Under the pieces are notes generated by a model that made no database searches, was not told the DNA's origin, and saw only the letters and a list, made by a program, of their open reading frames with translations. Position numbers and translations under genes: made by a program. A DNA stretch of 31,825 nt from a virus: IMG/VR virus record IMGVR_UViG_3300025264_000064, positions 1-31,825 of that record, one strand, 5' to 3'. This document shows, piece by piece, positions 22,534 to 30,977 of the stretch (positions are counted from its first letter, which is position 1; each line of letters opens with the position of its first letter).

Positions 22534-23987
22534 TAGACTAGCTCACCATTCCACCGGATGTAGGGATGCTCCTGCCCCAGGTAGTAGCACAGGCCTTCCC
22601 AGAACCGCTTCACCGGACCAAAGATCCAACCAATTCGACCGCCAAACCCGAGCTTCTCGCCACGCTTCTTGATCTCATCCCGGTAGTGCCATCGGCCCCA
22701 GAGGAAGCAGGGCTGGATGAAGAACAGGAAGAAGAGCAGTTTCAGCAGCTTGCTCTTCCGCATCAGCGGGACGATCACCTCGCTCATCTTGTAGTAGCCA
22801 CGAGCGTTCCTCTCGTTGATGTGCTCATCACGGTACTTCCGGACTACCCAGTCCATCGTCCCGTCACCATGCCGTCCCTCCATGAAGATCTGGCACACGC
22901 ACCCACTAAGGAATCCCAGCCCGGCACCACCACCTGATCCAGCTGCCATCATTCCCATCCCGGCACCAAGTCCGAGGCCGGCCAGTCCCATACCCATCCC
23001 GCCACCGGATGACGGCTGCTCCTGACCCGCACCGCCCTCGAAGGCACCGTACATGATCTGGGCCAACTCGTAAGTGCTCGGGTACTCGTCAACCCGTCCC
23101 TCCACGATGTTCATGTACTGGTTTGCCATTTGGTTCTGCAGCCCCAATCGCTGCATCTGCTGCTGCCCGTAGAATCGCCCAAGCTCCTGTGATGTCTGGG
23201 CACTGGCACCACGCTGCAACGCGGACAAGGCAGTCGTGCCAGCCATACCCCTCTGCATTGCCTGGGAAAAGGCCCTCTCCTGCAGGGCCTCCCCGCCACG
23301 CAATATGTCACCACGCTCAGCCTCACCCATCCCCTGCATCGTCAACATCTGGTTCTGCCAGTGCTCGGCCATCATCTCCTGCAACTGGGAGTACCGTGTC
23401 TCGTTCCACCACTTCGCATACTGCTGCTCTTCTTGCGCCTGCTGCTCCAGTGCATCGGCTTTGCCCTTACCTTTATATCTTGCCTGAGCCTCTGGGCTCC
23501 ACTTTCTCATCCATCCTTCTATGTCTTCTTCAAGAACGGCATCCCAGCCTTCTCGTTTTGTGTAGGTGATCTCTCCGGTTTCCGGGTCGGTCACCGCATC
23601 GTATTCGCGGAACTCTCCCTCAGTAGCCCCGGGGATCGCCATTTTCCAATTCCGCCTGAGCGGGGCGTGTACCAGTCCAGCCTGCCTCTCGGCAAAGTTG
23701 CTGGCTCCAATCTCGCCTGGGGCTTTGGCAATGGGCACGTTCCATGTGTACTGCTGCGGTACTTGTCGACCACCAGCACCAAGCCGTACCCCGGGCATGG
23801 TGATTGTGCGGTAGTCGTGCTCAGGTGTCGTCGGGGCCCCGAATCCAGGAGCGTAGTAACCTTCTCCTTGGAACCCCGCGATCGGGCGCGTTCCGCCCGT
23901 GATGATCTGGTACGGGTACACTCCTTTTTTGAATTTGCTTGTCCCGTATGTCAACTCAACGTTGGGATCTTGCCATTCGTATGCCAT
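22533..23987 (-). CDS. Probable virion protein with Gly/Met-rich hydrophobic segment and Cys motif, 484 aa
   Basis: Residues 1-165 are beta-rich and polar (YPYQIITGGTRPIAGFQGEG). Residues 180-300 are a Gln/Met-rich helix bundle (LQEMMAEHWQNQMLTMQG). Residues 323-358 are Gly/Met/Ala-rich and hydrophobic (GMGMGLAGLGLGAGMGMM), followed by GCVCQIF. The C-terminal part has VRKYRDEHINERNARGYYKM, VPLMRKSKLLKL and a membrane-like segment at about 414-432. The order Cys, then YRDE, then YYK, then 'VPLMRKSKLL' resembles the CFI-box C-terminal domain (C-x..LR.FRD..L...G..YY), though the match is loose. The start has AGGAGT upstream. A membrane-interacting tail or ejection component is plausible given its place before the 866-aa and giant genes. 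Confidence 0.75.
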   Translation of the reverse strand: MAYEWQDPNVELTYGTSKFKKGVYPYQIITGGTRPIAGFQGEGYYAPGFGAPTTPEHDYRTITMPGVRLGAGGRQVPQQYTWNVPIAKAPGEIGASNFAERQAGLVHAPLRRNWKMAIPGATEGEFREYDAVTDPETGEITYTKREGWDAVLEEDIEGWMRKWSPEAQARYKGKGKADALEQQAQEEQQYAKWWNETRYSQLQEMMAEHWQNQMLTMQGMGEAERGDILRGGEALQERAFSQAMQRGMAGTTALSALQRGASAQTSQELGRFYGQQQMQRLGLQNQMANQYMNIVEGRVDEYPSTYELAQIMYGAFEGGAGQEQPSSGGGMGMGLAGLGLGAGMGMMAAGSGGGAGLGFLSGCVCQIFMEGRHGDGTMDWVVRKYRDEHINERNARGYYKMSEVIVPLMRKSKLLKLLFFLFFIQPCFLWGRWHYRDEIKKRGEKLGFGGRIGWIFGPVKRFWEGLCYYLGQEHPYIRWNGELV

Positions 23988-23990
23988 GAC

Positions 23991-24302
23991 TTACTCCTGA
24001 TCCTCGATGTCGACTGTGATCAAGTCCATCGCGGCCTCGGTTGCCTCTTGAGCAGCTGAAATAGCTGCTGCCTGGGCATCCTTGATGGAGTAGAGCCGCA
24101 TGACCTCGCCAACGTAATCGAATATCTTCCCGATTGTGAACTCTTCAATTGACTGGGGATTGGGCACGTTATTGCCATCCTCCAGGATCTCTTCTTCATA
24201 CCCGTACGCATCCCCGAAGGCCAGGGGAGCCAGATCGTCCATCTCGTCAGGGTAGGTGACGGTGGCCGTCTTTCCCCACGCCTCAAGTGTTATCTCGCCC
24301 AT
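23991..24302 (-). CDS. Acidic hypothetical protein, 103 aa
   Basis: Starts MGEITLEAWGKTATVTYPDE with a short beta region, then an acidic stretch (YEEEILEDGNN), then a helical C-terminus rich in Ala (AAAISAAQEATEAAM). No family recognised. GGAGAG precedes the ATG. It lies between a fibre-like gene and virion genes with gaps of two or three bases, so a small structural or chaperone role is possible but unproven. Confidence 0.7.
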   Translation of the reverse strand: MGEITLEAWGKTATVTYPDEMDDLAPLAFGDAYGYEEEILEDGNNVPNPQSIEEFTIGKIFDYVGEVMRLYSIKDAQAAAISAAQEATEAAMDLITVDIEDQE

Positions 24303-24304
24303 GC

Positions 24305-24550
24305 CTAGCTCTCCACCACCTCGGAATCCGTTTCAATCCATGCCCTGATGTTGGTTTTGCTTTCGTAGATGTCGCTAACTGGATGAGGATCAGCAGGCCT
24401 GTACACCACTCTTGATGGCCCGGCTATCTCCACCTCGTTAGCCTTGAACAGGATCACACCGTCCTTCTCCACAACCAGCACAGGCTCTTCTTCACCCGTG
24501 TTGAAATTCTCAACCAGCCTGTCTCTGTCCACATGGATTGTTGTAGTCAT
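24305..24550 (-). CDS. Hypothetical protein, 81 aa
   Basis: Short beta-rich protein (VLVVEKDGVILFKANEVEIAG, 24-44) with an acidic tail. It has no good Shine-Dalgarno; its ATG shares the A of the upstream TAA (TAATG), so it depends on translation of the fibre-like gene. No family recognised. Its coupling suggests a chaperone or accessory of that fibre, which is inference. Confidence 0.65.
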   Translation of the reverse strand: MTTTIHVDRDRLVENFNTGEEEPVLVVEKDGVILFKANEVEIAGPSRVVYRPADPHPVSDIYESKTNIRAWIETDSEVVES

Positions 24551-26748
24551 TACGGCATACCGCCCCCGCCAGTCTCCGCATAAAGCTGAAGAAAGTAGTC
24601 AGTGCCGTTGACCTTTATCTTGAGCACCTTGCTGTCATACGCATAATCTGATCCGCTATCAGCTACCTCTGCTATCTTGAAATCAACGACCTTGTCATGG
24701 CGGATCTTCAACGCCTCGGCCCAGTTGTTGACGCTGGACCCCGATGACCCTGCTGGCGATGTGTAGAAACGCACGTCCCCGCCCTCGCCGTTGCCGGTTG
24801 ACTTACCGCCCTTGACGAAGATGTCCTTGCCAGCAGTATTGGTTCCCGACTCCTCCTTCGTGGTGATTGATCTGGTTCCCGCCAGACCCAATACGAAAGT
24901 GCCAACGGAGTTCACGCTGAAGTAATCGGACCCGTCACTCTTTTCGACCACCAGAAGGTCTGCCGACTGACTGAAAGCACCACGAATTGTGCAAGGAATA
25001 GCAGACGCACTTCCGGTAACGACCAGAAGGCTGTTGCCATCGAACGTCAGGTTAGACTCGACCGTTGCCTCGTCTGAGTCCTTGAAGGTGGCGACTCCTT
25101 GTGCGGTCGAACCATCCCACGAGATCCCGCCACCGCTCATGTCGTCTACAACAAAATCTATGGTCCCGTCACCGTCCTCGTATGTCACCGCGATCCTAGT
25201 CTCGGTGTTTCCGGTGAGCATCCCCCCGACGATGTCCTGCACCTGTTCGGTCGTGAGTTGGGTGTCAGCGGTCATGTCGGTGACCACCAAGTCAATCGTG
25301 CCGTCACCATCCTCGTAGGTCGCAGTGATCCTGGTCTCGGTATTGGACGAGAACATTGCGCCAACAATGTCTTGGACTTGTTCAGTCGTCAGATTCGTGT
25401 CCAGATCATCGACTTCCACATCAATCGTGCCGTCGCCATCCTGATACGTCACGGTGCAACGAGTCTCGGTGTTTGACGAGAACATTGCGCCAACAATGTC
25501 TTGGACTTGTTCAGTCGATAACTGGGTGTTGGTGTCGGTTGACGTGACAGTCAGTGTGTCGCCAGACATTGCCGTGGTGACGTTAGTGCCGCCAGCAATC
25601 GTCAGGGTGTCGCCGGGAGTGATCCCGGTAGATCCGCTGTCACCCGCCACGGTCGTGTCAGCCACCGTGAATGTGAGATCGTAAGGGTCACCATCGGAAC
25701 CGGTTGACGTGTCAGTCCAATTGATGTCGATCCCGCCACCCTCGACGAACTTGACTTCCTTGGCATCCGAGATCGCCACCTCCGTCCCATCCCCGTCCTC
25801 CAACTGGAAACTCGTCATCCCGCCGCCGCCGCCGCTGACCGTCTGCCAGCTGCAGGTCCCATCCCCGTCCTCTCGGAGGAACTTGCTGCCCCCGGTTTCA
25901 CCCGTGGAGACCAACTCGGTCCCCTCAAGGTTGACCGTGAAGGTGAGGTCGTAAGGATCAGAATCCGACCCGGGAGAGACATCGGTCCAGTTGATGTCGA
26001 TTCCCGTGCCCTCGACGAACTTGACTTCCTTGCTCTCCGTGACGGTCACCTCAGTCCCGTCCCCATCTTCCAGGACGAATCCAGATCCCATCGTGTTGGT
26101 ATCAGCGGAGAGGTCAGTTTCACCAAGCTCGTTGCTACGCCAGTAGGGTTTCCCGTCAGTCTTCACGTAGAGCAGGCCACCATCGCCGTCCGCAGGGGCG
26201 GATGGAGTTGATACCTCGCTTGAGATGTGGAAGATCCCGCCAATCTCAAGGATCTGATCCGGGTCATCCATACCGATCCCGACGTTCCCGTCCTTGTCGA
26301 TCCGCATCCTTTTGAACAGGCCACTCCCGTTGCACGTCCTGAACACCATTCGGGACGGAGCACCTCTGCTGGCATCGGATACCGATCCATCCACCTCGAA
26401 ATCGATCCTGGTGACCTCCTGGTAGCTGTTGTTATCCCCCACATAGGCGTATGAACTGATCGTCAGCAGGTCATCGTCATCAACAACCGCAGCCCGGTCA
26501 TCCAAGGTTCCCCTGGACTTTCTCGACTGAATGGACCCGGAGTTGACCGATGCCTGTATCCGCTCAAGCAGAAGCGAGGCACCTGCAGTCTCCTTCACCA
26601 CATGCAGGGCCGATTCCGGGTCGTTGGTGCCCAGTCCCAGTTCCTTGAGTACGGAGTGGCCACCAGCCATCTGCGCTTGGGCACGCCGTTCCCTTGGTGA
26701 GGAACCAGCCGGAATACGGGGCTGCTCGAATCCAGTGTTTGTAGTCAT
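24550..26748 (-). CDS. Repeat-bearing tail-fibre or appendage protein, 732 aa
   Basis: Residues 1-160 carry a fibre-type lead, ending with RMRIDKDGNVGIGMDDPDQ, a loop common in phage fibres. Residues 226-362 contain two 47-residue repeats (LEDGDGTEV...DPYDLTFTV). Residues 410-539 hold three tandem 42-45-residue repeats of the LTTEQVQDIVGAMF...DGDGTID type. The C-terminal 150 residues are beta-rich (GKDIFVKGGKSTGNGEGGDV). No C-terminal S74 intramolecular chaperone catalytic pattern is visible. The acidic DGDGT loops may bind calcium, which is inference. A host-contact appendage is the likely role. TAATG coupling at both ends shows it is part of the structural operon. Confidence 0.8.
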   Translation of the reverse strand: MTTNTGFEQPRIPAGSSPRERRAQAQMAGGHSVLKELGLGTNDPESALHVVKETAGASLLLERIQASVNSGSIQSRKSRGTLDDRAAVVDDDDLLTISSYAYVGDNNSYQEVTRIDFEVDGSVSDASRGAPSRMVFRTCNGSGLFKRMRIDKDGNVGIGMDDPDQILEIGGIFHISSEVSTPSAPADGDGGLLYVKTDGKPYWRSNELGETDLSADTNTMGSGFVLEDGDGTEVTVTESKEVKFVEGTGIDINWTDVSPGSDSDPYDLTFTVNLEGTELVSTGETGGSKFLREDGDGTCSWQTVSGGGGGMTSFQLEDGDGTEVAISDAKEVKFVEGGGIDINWTDTSTGSDGDPYDLTFTVADTTVAGDSGSTGITPGDTLTIAGGTNVTTAMSGDTLTVTSTDTNTQLSTEQVQDIVGAMFSSNTETRCTVTYQDGDGTIDVEVDDLDTNLTTEQVQDIVGAMFSSNTETRITATYEDGDGTIDLVVTDMTADTQLTTEQVQDIVGGMLTGNTETRIAVTYEDGDGTIDFVVDDMSGGGISWDGSTAQGVATFKDSDEATVESNLTFDGNSLLVVTGSASAIPCTIRGAFSQSADLLVVEKSDGSDYFSVNSVGTFVLGLAGTRSITTKEESGTNTAGKDIFVKGGKSTGNGEGGDVRFYTSPAGSSGSSVNNWAEALKIRHDKVVDFKIAEVADSGSDYAYDSKVLKIKVNGTDYFLQLYAETGGGGMP
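25132..25521 (-). repeat. Three tandem 129-135-bp repeats in the fibre gene
   Basis: Units span about 25393-25521, 25258-25392 and 25132-25257 (43, 45 and 42 residues). The first two share an uninterrupted 40-odd-base identity running from GACGAGAACATTGCG to TTCAGTCG, so they duplicated recently; the third has diverged at synonymous and coding sites. Confidence 0.85.
25663..26073 (-). repeat. Pair of 141-bp repeats, 270 bp apart, in the fibre gene
   Basis: 25933-26073 and 25663-25803 encode two copies of the 47-residue LEDGDGTEV block, with the most similar part around KEVKFVEG and GIDINWTD. Between them lie a Gly linker (SGGGGGM) and a beta segment. Confidence 0.8.
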
Positions 26749-29700
26749 TAGTAGTAAATCCTGCCAAACCTGCCTGATGTCTCGCTGAACACAGCCTGCA
26801 GTAACTCCATCGCCCAGGCCTGCCCCACACTCGTATTCGCCAGCTTCAGGAAGATAGCATGCCCTTGGGCCCTACGCCGTTCCGCGACATTCCTGCCAGC
26901 TGACAGCGTAGCCGTGTACAGGGCCGTAGTCTGGTTGTAGGCATCCTCCGCGCTGTTACCTCGGAACACGGACATCGTGACATCCGAGGACCCCTTTGCC
27001 AGCAACGTCCTGATCTCGTTCACGTTCACCGTGCCAAGAGCCCTCGGGAGGATAGGGCCAAAGTAGACGTGGCTACTGATCGCGACCCCGTCATCATCCG
27101 CAGCGTCTACGTCCCACTTGCGAATGTAGGCATCCCTGCCCCCCATCAGGATGGCCCTGTCAGCAGCATCGTCGCCGTCAAACACATGCACTGCTCTCGC
27201 ATCATGCAGGTTGTTCGACGCAAACTTGTCGATCCACCAACTGTTGGTTCGCGTATCGTAGAAGTAATGCTCGTTGGAAAAGTCTTCCGCCCCGAGAGGG
27301 GTCACAAACACATGCACACCACGCTCACGCTCGTTCCAGACAAGCCGCACGAGGTTGGTGTTCAGGTTGATGTTGTTCATCCGCTCTTCAAAACGGCCCT
27401 CGGTGATCTTCTGCACCCCTTGCCCGGGGGTGCCCCGGTAAACGCCACCGCGTGTACCGAAGAGGTAGAACTCGCCACCGGAACCACGACACCACGGCCT
27501 GCCCCAGGGTGTGCCCACTCCATTGATGATCTCGTCCAACCGGCCACCCAGCATCGGGTCGCCTGTCATCTGCCAGATACTGTGGTCGCATCCGAAGATC
27601 AGGATGTCGTCGCTGACAGGTATGATGCACCGGATCACGTCAGGTGCCTTGCCCGCTGGTGAGTTCACCCCGGCAACAGCCTGGGTCTCGGTGATCGTGT
27701 CAGGGGAATATTGCCAATCGAAGGCATCCCCCACCTTGCTCATGTACCACTCAGAAGGGTCCTCCTGTGTCCCGGACATCACGATCCGGCCACGCCAGTT
27801 CTCGATCAGGGTGGGCCGCTTGTCGGCAGCATCGATCGGGAGAGTGCCACTGGTTGGCGTCCACGTCGTCATCGTCCGGTTGGAGGCCTTGTAGTACTTG
27901 GCCGATATTCCATCCGCGTAGAACAGGTTGGTCCCCAGCTGGGCAGAAAAGATGACCGGGGCATTACGGTTCAGCACAGGCACGACGATGGTGCCGCCAT
28001 CGGTGATTTCCGTCCACTGAAGCTCATCGAATTCCTGCACATGACCGCCTGACACGGCCAACCGCACGGTCTGACGCTTGGAAATCGCATTCGACGGGTT
28101 CAACGCATACGCAGCTGCACAAGAAGCTCCGCGATGCGCTGATGTCCCGGCACCGTGGCTGGCGATCCATGACCCAGTTGCCGTATCCGAGGGAGTTGCC
28201 GCCTCGGTAATCCGGGCCACATTGTTGGAAGTGGCGACCGCGAACAGCCGGAACCCGCCCTTGTCGTCGACATCGACGACGTTCCAGTTCTCGATGGTGT
28301 GGGGATCTTGAGACGAGGACAAAGCTCCATTAGATACCGCAACGATTCCGAAGGATCTTCCGCTGCCATAGACGCTTCCTCCCACCACGCCAAGCCGGTC
28401 CAGGATCGGATCGTATGCGATCGATCTGGTGGTCCCAGCATTCGTCTGCTGCCATTGCTGCACCCCGTACTTGTTCACCTTCGTCACGGCGTGGCTGAAC
28501 GTGGAGCCAGAACGGGTCAGGCAGTAGAAGTTACCCTCATCATCAGCTGCGATGTCCAGTTCCTGGTTCGTGTCGGTTGGCGTGGAATCAGGCGCGTAAG
28601 TCTGCAGTTCCTTCGCCACAACCTGCTCACCAACCTCCTCATCCAGCAACTGAAGACACAATCGTGCGTTATGCGAGATCGTGAATGTGCCAGACCCCCC
28701 GGACTCGGTCAGCGTGATCTTCTTGTTAGATACGGCTGAGCCCTGCTGAGAAATCGCGACAGCAATGGCGGCTCCACCACTAGCGGTGATCGTGGGTAGC
28801 ACCACGTCTTGAAGACCGAGAGTCCCCTGGAACTCGATGGTGACCGGGGCCGTCCCAAGCGGACCACCCGTGCAGGCAACCTTCCCGTTCAGGTGAGACA
28901 ATGCCTCCAGCTTCTCCTGAACGGAATTTCCAGAGGAATCTGAGGCCACAGCATCCTTCTCTATGCTCGCGGTGACCGTGTCAGAGGCTGCTGCAGGGGC
29001 ACTATCGTTGAAGCAGAGCATCCCCAGTAACCCATCCGAATTAGTCATCAGGTTTATCGTGTTCGTAGACTCGCCTGAGCTTGGATAGAAGTGCTGGAAA
29101 GCAGCAGTAGACTGATTCTCGGAGACGACCCAATAATCATCCTGATCACCATCCCCGGTGTTCGTGTCCAGCAGCTTCCCGGTGGAGGTGCTCACCCGGT
29201 AGATGGCCTCCCCGTTCACGCCGCTGATGTTCTTCACCCAGACGTAGAGCACGTTCCCCGAAACCGTCATGCCACGCACCTGCCGCGTGGATGAAGTCAA
29301 CTGGACGCTGGGCATCCCTGAACTAGTCCAATCCAGCGAGACCGTCATGGCCTTGTTCACTTGCCGGATGATCAGCTTGTGAGAAGCGTCGAGTGTCGCG
29401 ACGTACCCGAATCCGTCATCGCCCCAGGTACTGAGGTTGAAGACCTCCGTGCTGACGCCCCCGTCAGATCCCTGCTGGGCCCCGTCAGCATCCACCATCA
29501 GGAAGGAGCCATCCGTTGACTCGTTCATGATCGAGTGACCCTTCCCCGAGAGTGGGGTCAGATCGGACCACGCGAGGTGGTTGATGTCCTGGATCCTTCT
29601 CTTACGCGCCTCCGACCACATGCGACCCGGGTTGTACTTCGACAGCCCTGGCCGCTGACCTCCACGAGACCTGCCACTGGACTCGGAGTTCAGCGTGCTC

Positions 29701-29843
29701 CCGGTATCAGGCGATGACGCTGGGAAGGGACGTACATTCTGCGCATCGACCGTGGTGTGGTCTGGCTGAAGTTCGTAGGGGCCACCCTCGTGTATCCCGT
29801 TGAACGGGAAGGCCATCGTGTAGACACTCGGCTGGCGAGGCAT
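26748..29843 (-). CDS. Beta-propeller-like tail nozzle / DNA-stabilisation protein, 1031 aa
   Basis: A long beta-rich protein without cleavable signal or membrane span. The N-terminus (AFPFNGIHEGGPYELQPDHT) and the section 734-811 (DILIFGCDHSIWQMTGDP, then GTPWGRPWC, then YLFGTRGGVYR) resemble the propeller blades of podovirus nozzle or packaged-DNA-stabilisation proteins (T7 gp12, P22 gp10 type). Several blade-like repeats of 'V..DD..G...L..VATS' type occur across 430-620. The length is larger than T7 gp12 (about 790) and P22 gp10 (about 470), with an extra insertion at roughly 265-400. Its place after the adaptor-like gene fits the T7-like gp11-gp12 order. GAGGGAG precedes the ATG. The family call is by pattern, not search. 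Confidence 0.75.
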   Translation of the reverse strand: MPRQPSVYTMAFPFNGIHEGGPYELQPDHTTVDAQNVRPFPASSPDTGSTLNSESSGRSRGGQRPGLSKYNPGRMWSEARKRRIQDINHLAWSDLTPLSGKGHSIMNESTDGSFLMVDADGAQQGSDGGVSTEVFNLSTWGDDGFGYVATLDASHKLIIRQVNKAMTVSLDWTSSGMPSVQLTSSTRQVRGMTVSGNVLYVWVKNISGVNGEAIYRVSTSTGKLLDTNTGDGDQDDYWVVSENQSTAAFQHFYPSSGESTNTINLMTNSDGLLGMLCFNDSAPAAASDTVTASIEKDAVASDSSGNSVQEKLEALSHLNGKVACTGGPLGTAPVTIEFQGTLGLQDVVLPTITASGGAAIAVAISQQGSAVSNKKITLTESGGSGTFTISHNARLCLQLLDEEVGEQVVAKELQTYAPDSTPTDTNQELDIAADDEGNFYCLTRSGSTFSHAVTKVNKYGVQQWQQTNAGTTRSIAYDPILDRLGVVGGSVYGSGRSFGIVAVSNGALSSSQDPHTIENWNVVDVDDKGGFRLFAVATSNNVARITEAATPSDTATGSWIASHGAGTSAHRGASCAAAYALNPSNAISKRQTVRLAVSGGHVQEFDELQWTEITDGGTIVVPVLNRNAPVIFSAQLGTNLFYADGISAKYYKASNRTMTTWTPTSGTLPIDAADKRPTLIENWRGRIVMSGTQEDPSEWYMSKVGDAFDWQYSPDTITETQAVAGVNSPAGKAPDVIRCIIPVSDDILIFGCDHSIWQMTGDPMLGGRLDEIINGVGTPWGRPWCRGSGGEFYLFGTRGGVYRGTPGQGVQKITEGRFEERMNNINLNTNLVRLVWNERERGVHVFVTPLGAEDFSNEHYFYDTRTNSWWIDKFASNNLHDARAVHVFDGDDAADRAILMGGRDAYIRKWDVDAADDDGVAISSHVYFGPILPRALGTVNVNEIRTLLAKGSSDVTMSVFRGNSAEDAYNQTTALYTATLSAGRNVAERRRAQGHAIFLKLANTSVGQAWAMELLQAVFSETSGRFGRIYY

Positions 29844-29864
29844 CCATGCTCCCTCTTGGCACCA

Positions 29865-30332
29865 TTAGATGCTCGCTACGAAGACTTCGATATCCACTAC
29901 AGCCGACCCAGTTGGCTTGACCTGAATGGTCACGACATCCAGCATCGTCCCGAAACTTGGGCTAGCGTCGGCCTCGATCAGCATCAGATCGTCTGGACAG
30001 CCAAGGATGTAACTCTCACCGGCACGAAGTGCGACCATGAAAGATGTCGCTGATGCCACCATCGCAACCTCGACTGCTTCGGTGTCATCCAGATTCGTGA
30101 CACGAATGTACTTGACGTTATTTACGTCCAGGGCACCTGCTGCGCCGTGTACGTCAGCGTTGAATGTGAGCAACGTCGTTGTGTTGCCGTTTACGCAACT
30201 GACGATCCTCTTCATCACCTCGTTGACCGAGGAATAAGTCAGGGTCGTCTCAGCACCCTGGTCCCGGCCATTGAGCTTGATCGTCTCGGTGATCTTCACC
30301 GTCATGGTCGCTGCTGTCACCGTGCTGGTCAT
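29865..30332 (-). CDS. Small beta-rich virion protein, 155 aa
   Basis: Ser/Thr/Val-rich protein with alternating beta strands (VTAATMTVKITETIKLNG; VKYIRVTNLDDTEAVEVAMV) and no cysteine cluster or membrane segment. Such compositions are typical of head decoration or tail proteins. It is coupled by ATGA to the 124-aa gene and lies 21 bases before the propeller gene. Not recognised further. Confidence 0.75.
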   Translation of the reverse strand: MTSTVTAATMTVKITETIKLNGRDQGAETTLTYSSVNEVMKRIVSCVNGNTTTLLTFNADVHGAAGALDVNNVKYIRVTNLDDTEAVEVAMVASATSFMVALRAGESYILGCPDDLMLIEADASPSFGTMLDVVTIQVKPTGSAVVDIEVFVASI

Positions 30333-30703
30333 GCGACAGTCACCTCTTCATAGACGAGGAAGCCAGCGACAGCTGTGTTGACAGTTGTCAGGTTCAACGC
30401 TTCACCCGATTCTGTCTCCATCCAGCCTGCTGGATTGAAACTCAGGACCATGTGCATGTCCGTAGCCTTCACGGTGATTACACCACTGATGGCAGTCGAG
30501 GCACTCTTGAACTGGACGGTTGCAGTCGAACTTCCCACCTGATTGAGATACAGCCCAAGTACACGAATCCTGGCATTCGTTACCGCCGCGACAATTGCTC
30601 CCGTGGCACCCGCCGTAACCGCGATGCTGGCAAACTTCTGGCCTCGCCCGTCATAGGCCAGATTTGGAAAGTCAGTCACCACACTGGTTGTCGAAGAAAC
30701 CAT
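30329..30703 (-). CDS. Small beta-rich virion protein, 124 aa
   Basis: Ala/Val/Thr-rich beta protein (KFASIAVTAGATGAIVAAVT; ATVQFKSASTAISGVITV), with NPAGWM near the middle and a hydrophobic end (AVAGFLVYEEVTVA). This kind of sequence is frequent in head-decoration or fibre-like proteins of environmental podoviruses, which is general knowledge rather than a family match. AGGGGTG lies about seven bases before the ATG. Confidence 0.75.
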   Translation of the reverse strand: MVSSTTSVVTDFPNLAYDGRGQKFASIAVTAGATGAIVAAVTNARIRVLGLYLNQVGSSTATVQFKSASTAISGVITVKATDMHMVLSFNPAGWMETESGEALNLTTVNTAVAGFLVYEEVTVA

Positions 30704-30715
30704 GCGTCACCCCTG

Positions 30716-30967
30716 TCATGTTTGAACCTTGAGTCCGTCGATGTTGCTGTCGGTGGCGGAGCCCAGGTTGATGAAGATGTGCGCATCATCGTCGTCGTCA
30801 GCAGCCCCGGAGTTGATGATGATGCAACCCTTGGCGTACCCAACGCTACCGTCTGCCGGGGCATCACCGCCCGCACTGCCAAGATCCTCGACCACGAGCA
30901 GCTTGTTGCCAGCATCGTCAGATGCAATGACCCCGGTAGCATCGTGAAGTTTGTGCCTGCCAGTCAT
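30716..30967 (-). CDS. Small head/fibre-associated virion protein, 83 aa
   Basis: Starts MTGRHKLHDATG; then DAPADGSVGYAKGCIIINSG and HIFINLGSATDSNI. The 'GYAKG..I..........NLGS....N' pattern is common in small virion proteins of environmental tailed phages, often annotated as head fibre or structural protein. Strong AAGGAG seven bases before ATG 30967 sets the start; that RBS begins inside the stop codon of the adaptor gene (TAAGGAG). The open frame extending to 31048 is not needed. Confidence 0.8.
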   Translation of the reverse strand: MTGRHKLHDATGVIASDDAGNKLLVVEDLGSAGGDAPADGSVGYAKGCIIINSGAADDDDDAHIFINLGSATDSNIDGLKVQT

Positions 30968-30977
30968 CGTGTTCTCC

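Noticed and set aside
25132-25521. CRISPR-like repeat array
   Set aside because: Units are 129-135 bp, contiguous and in frame; this is a protein-coding tandem repeat.
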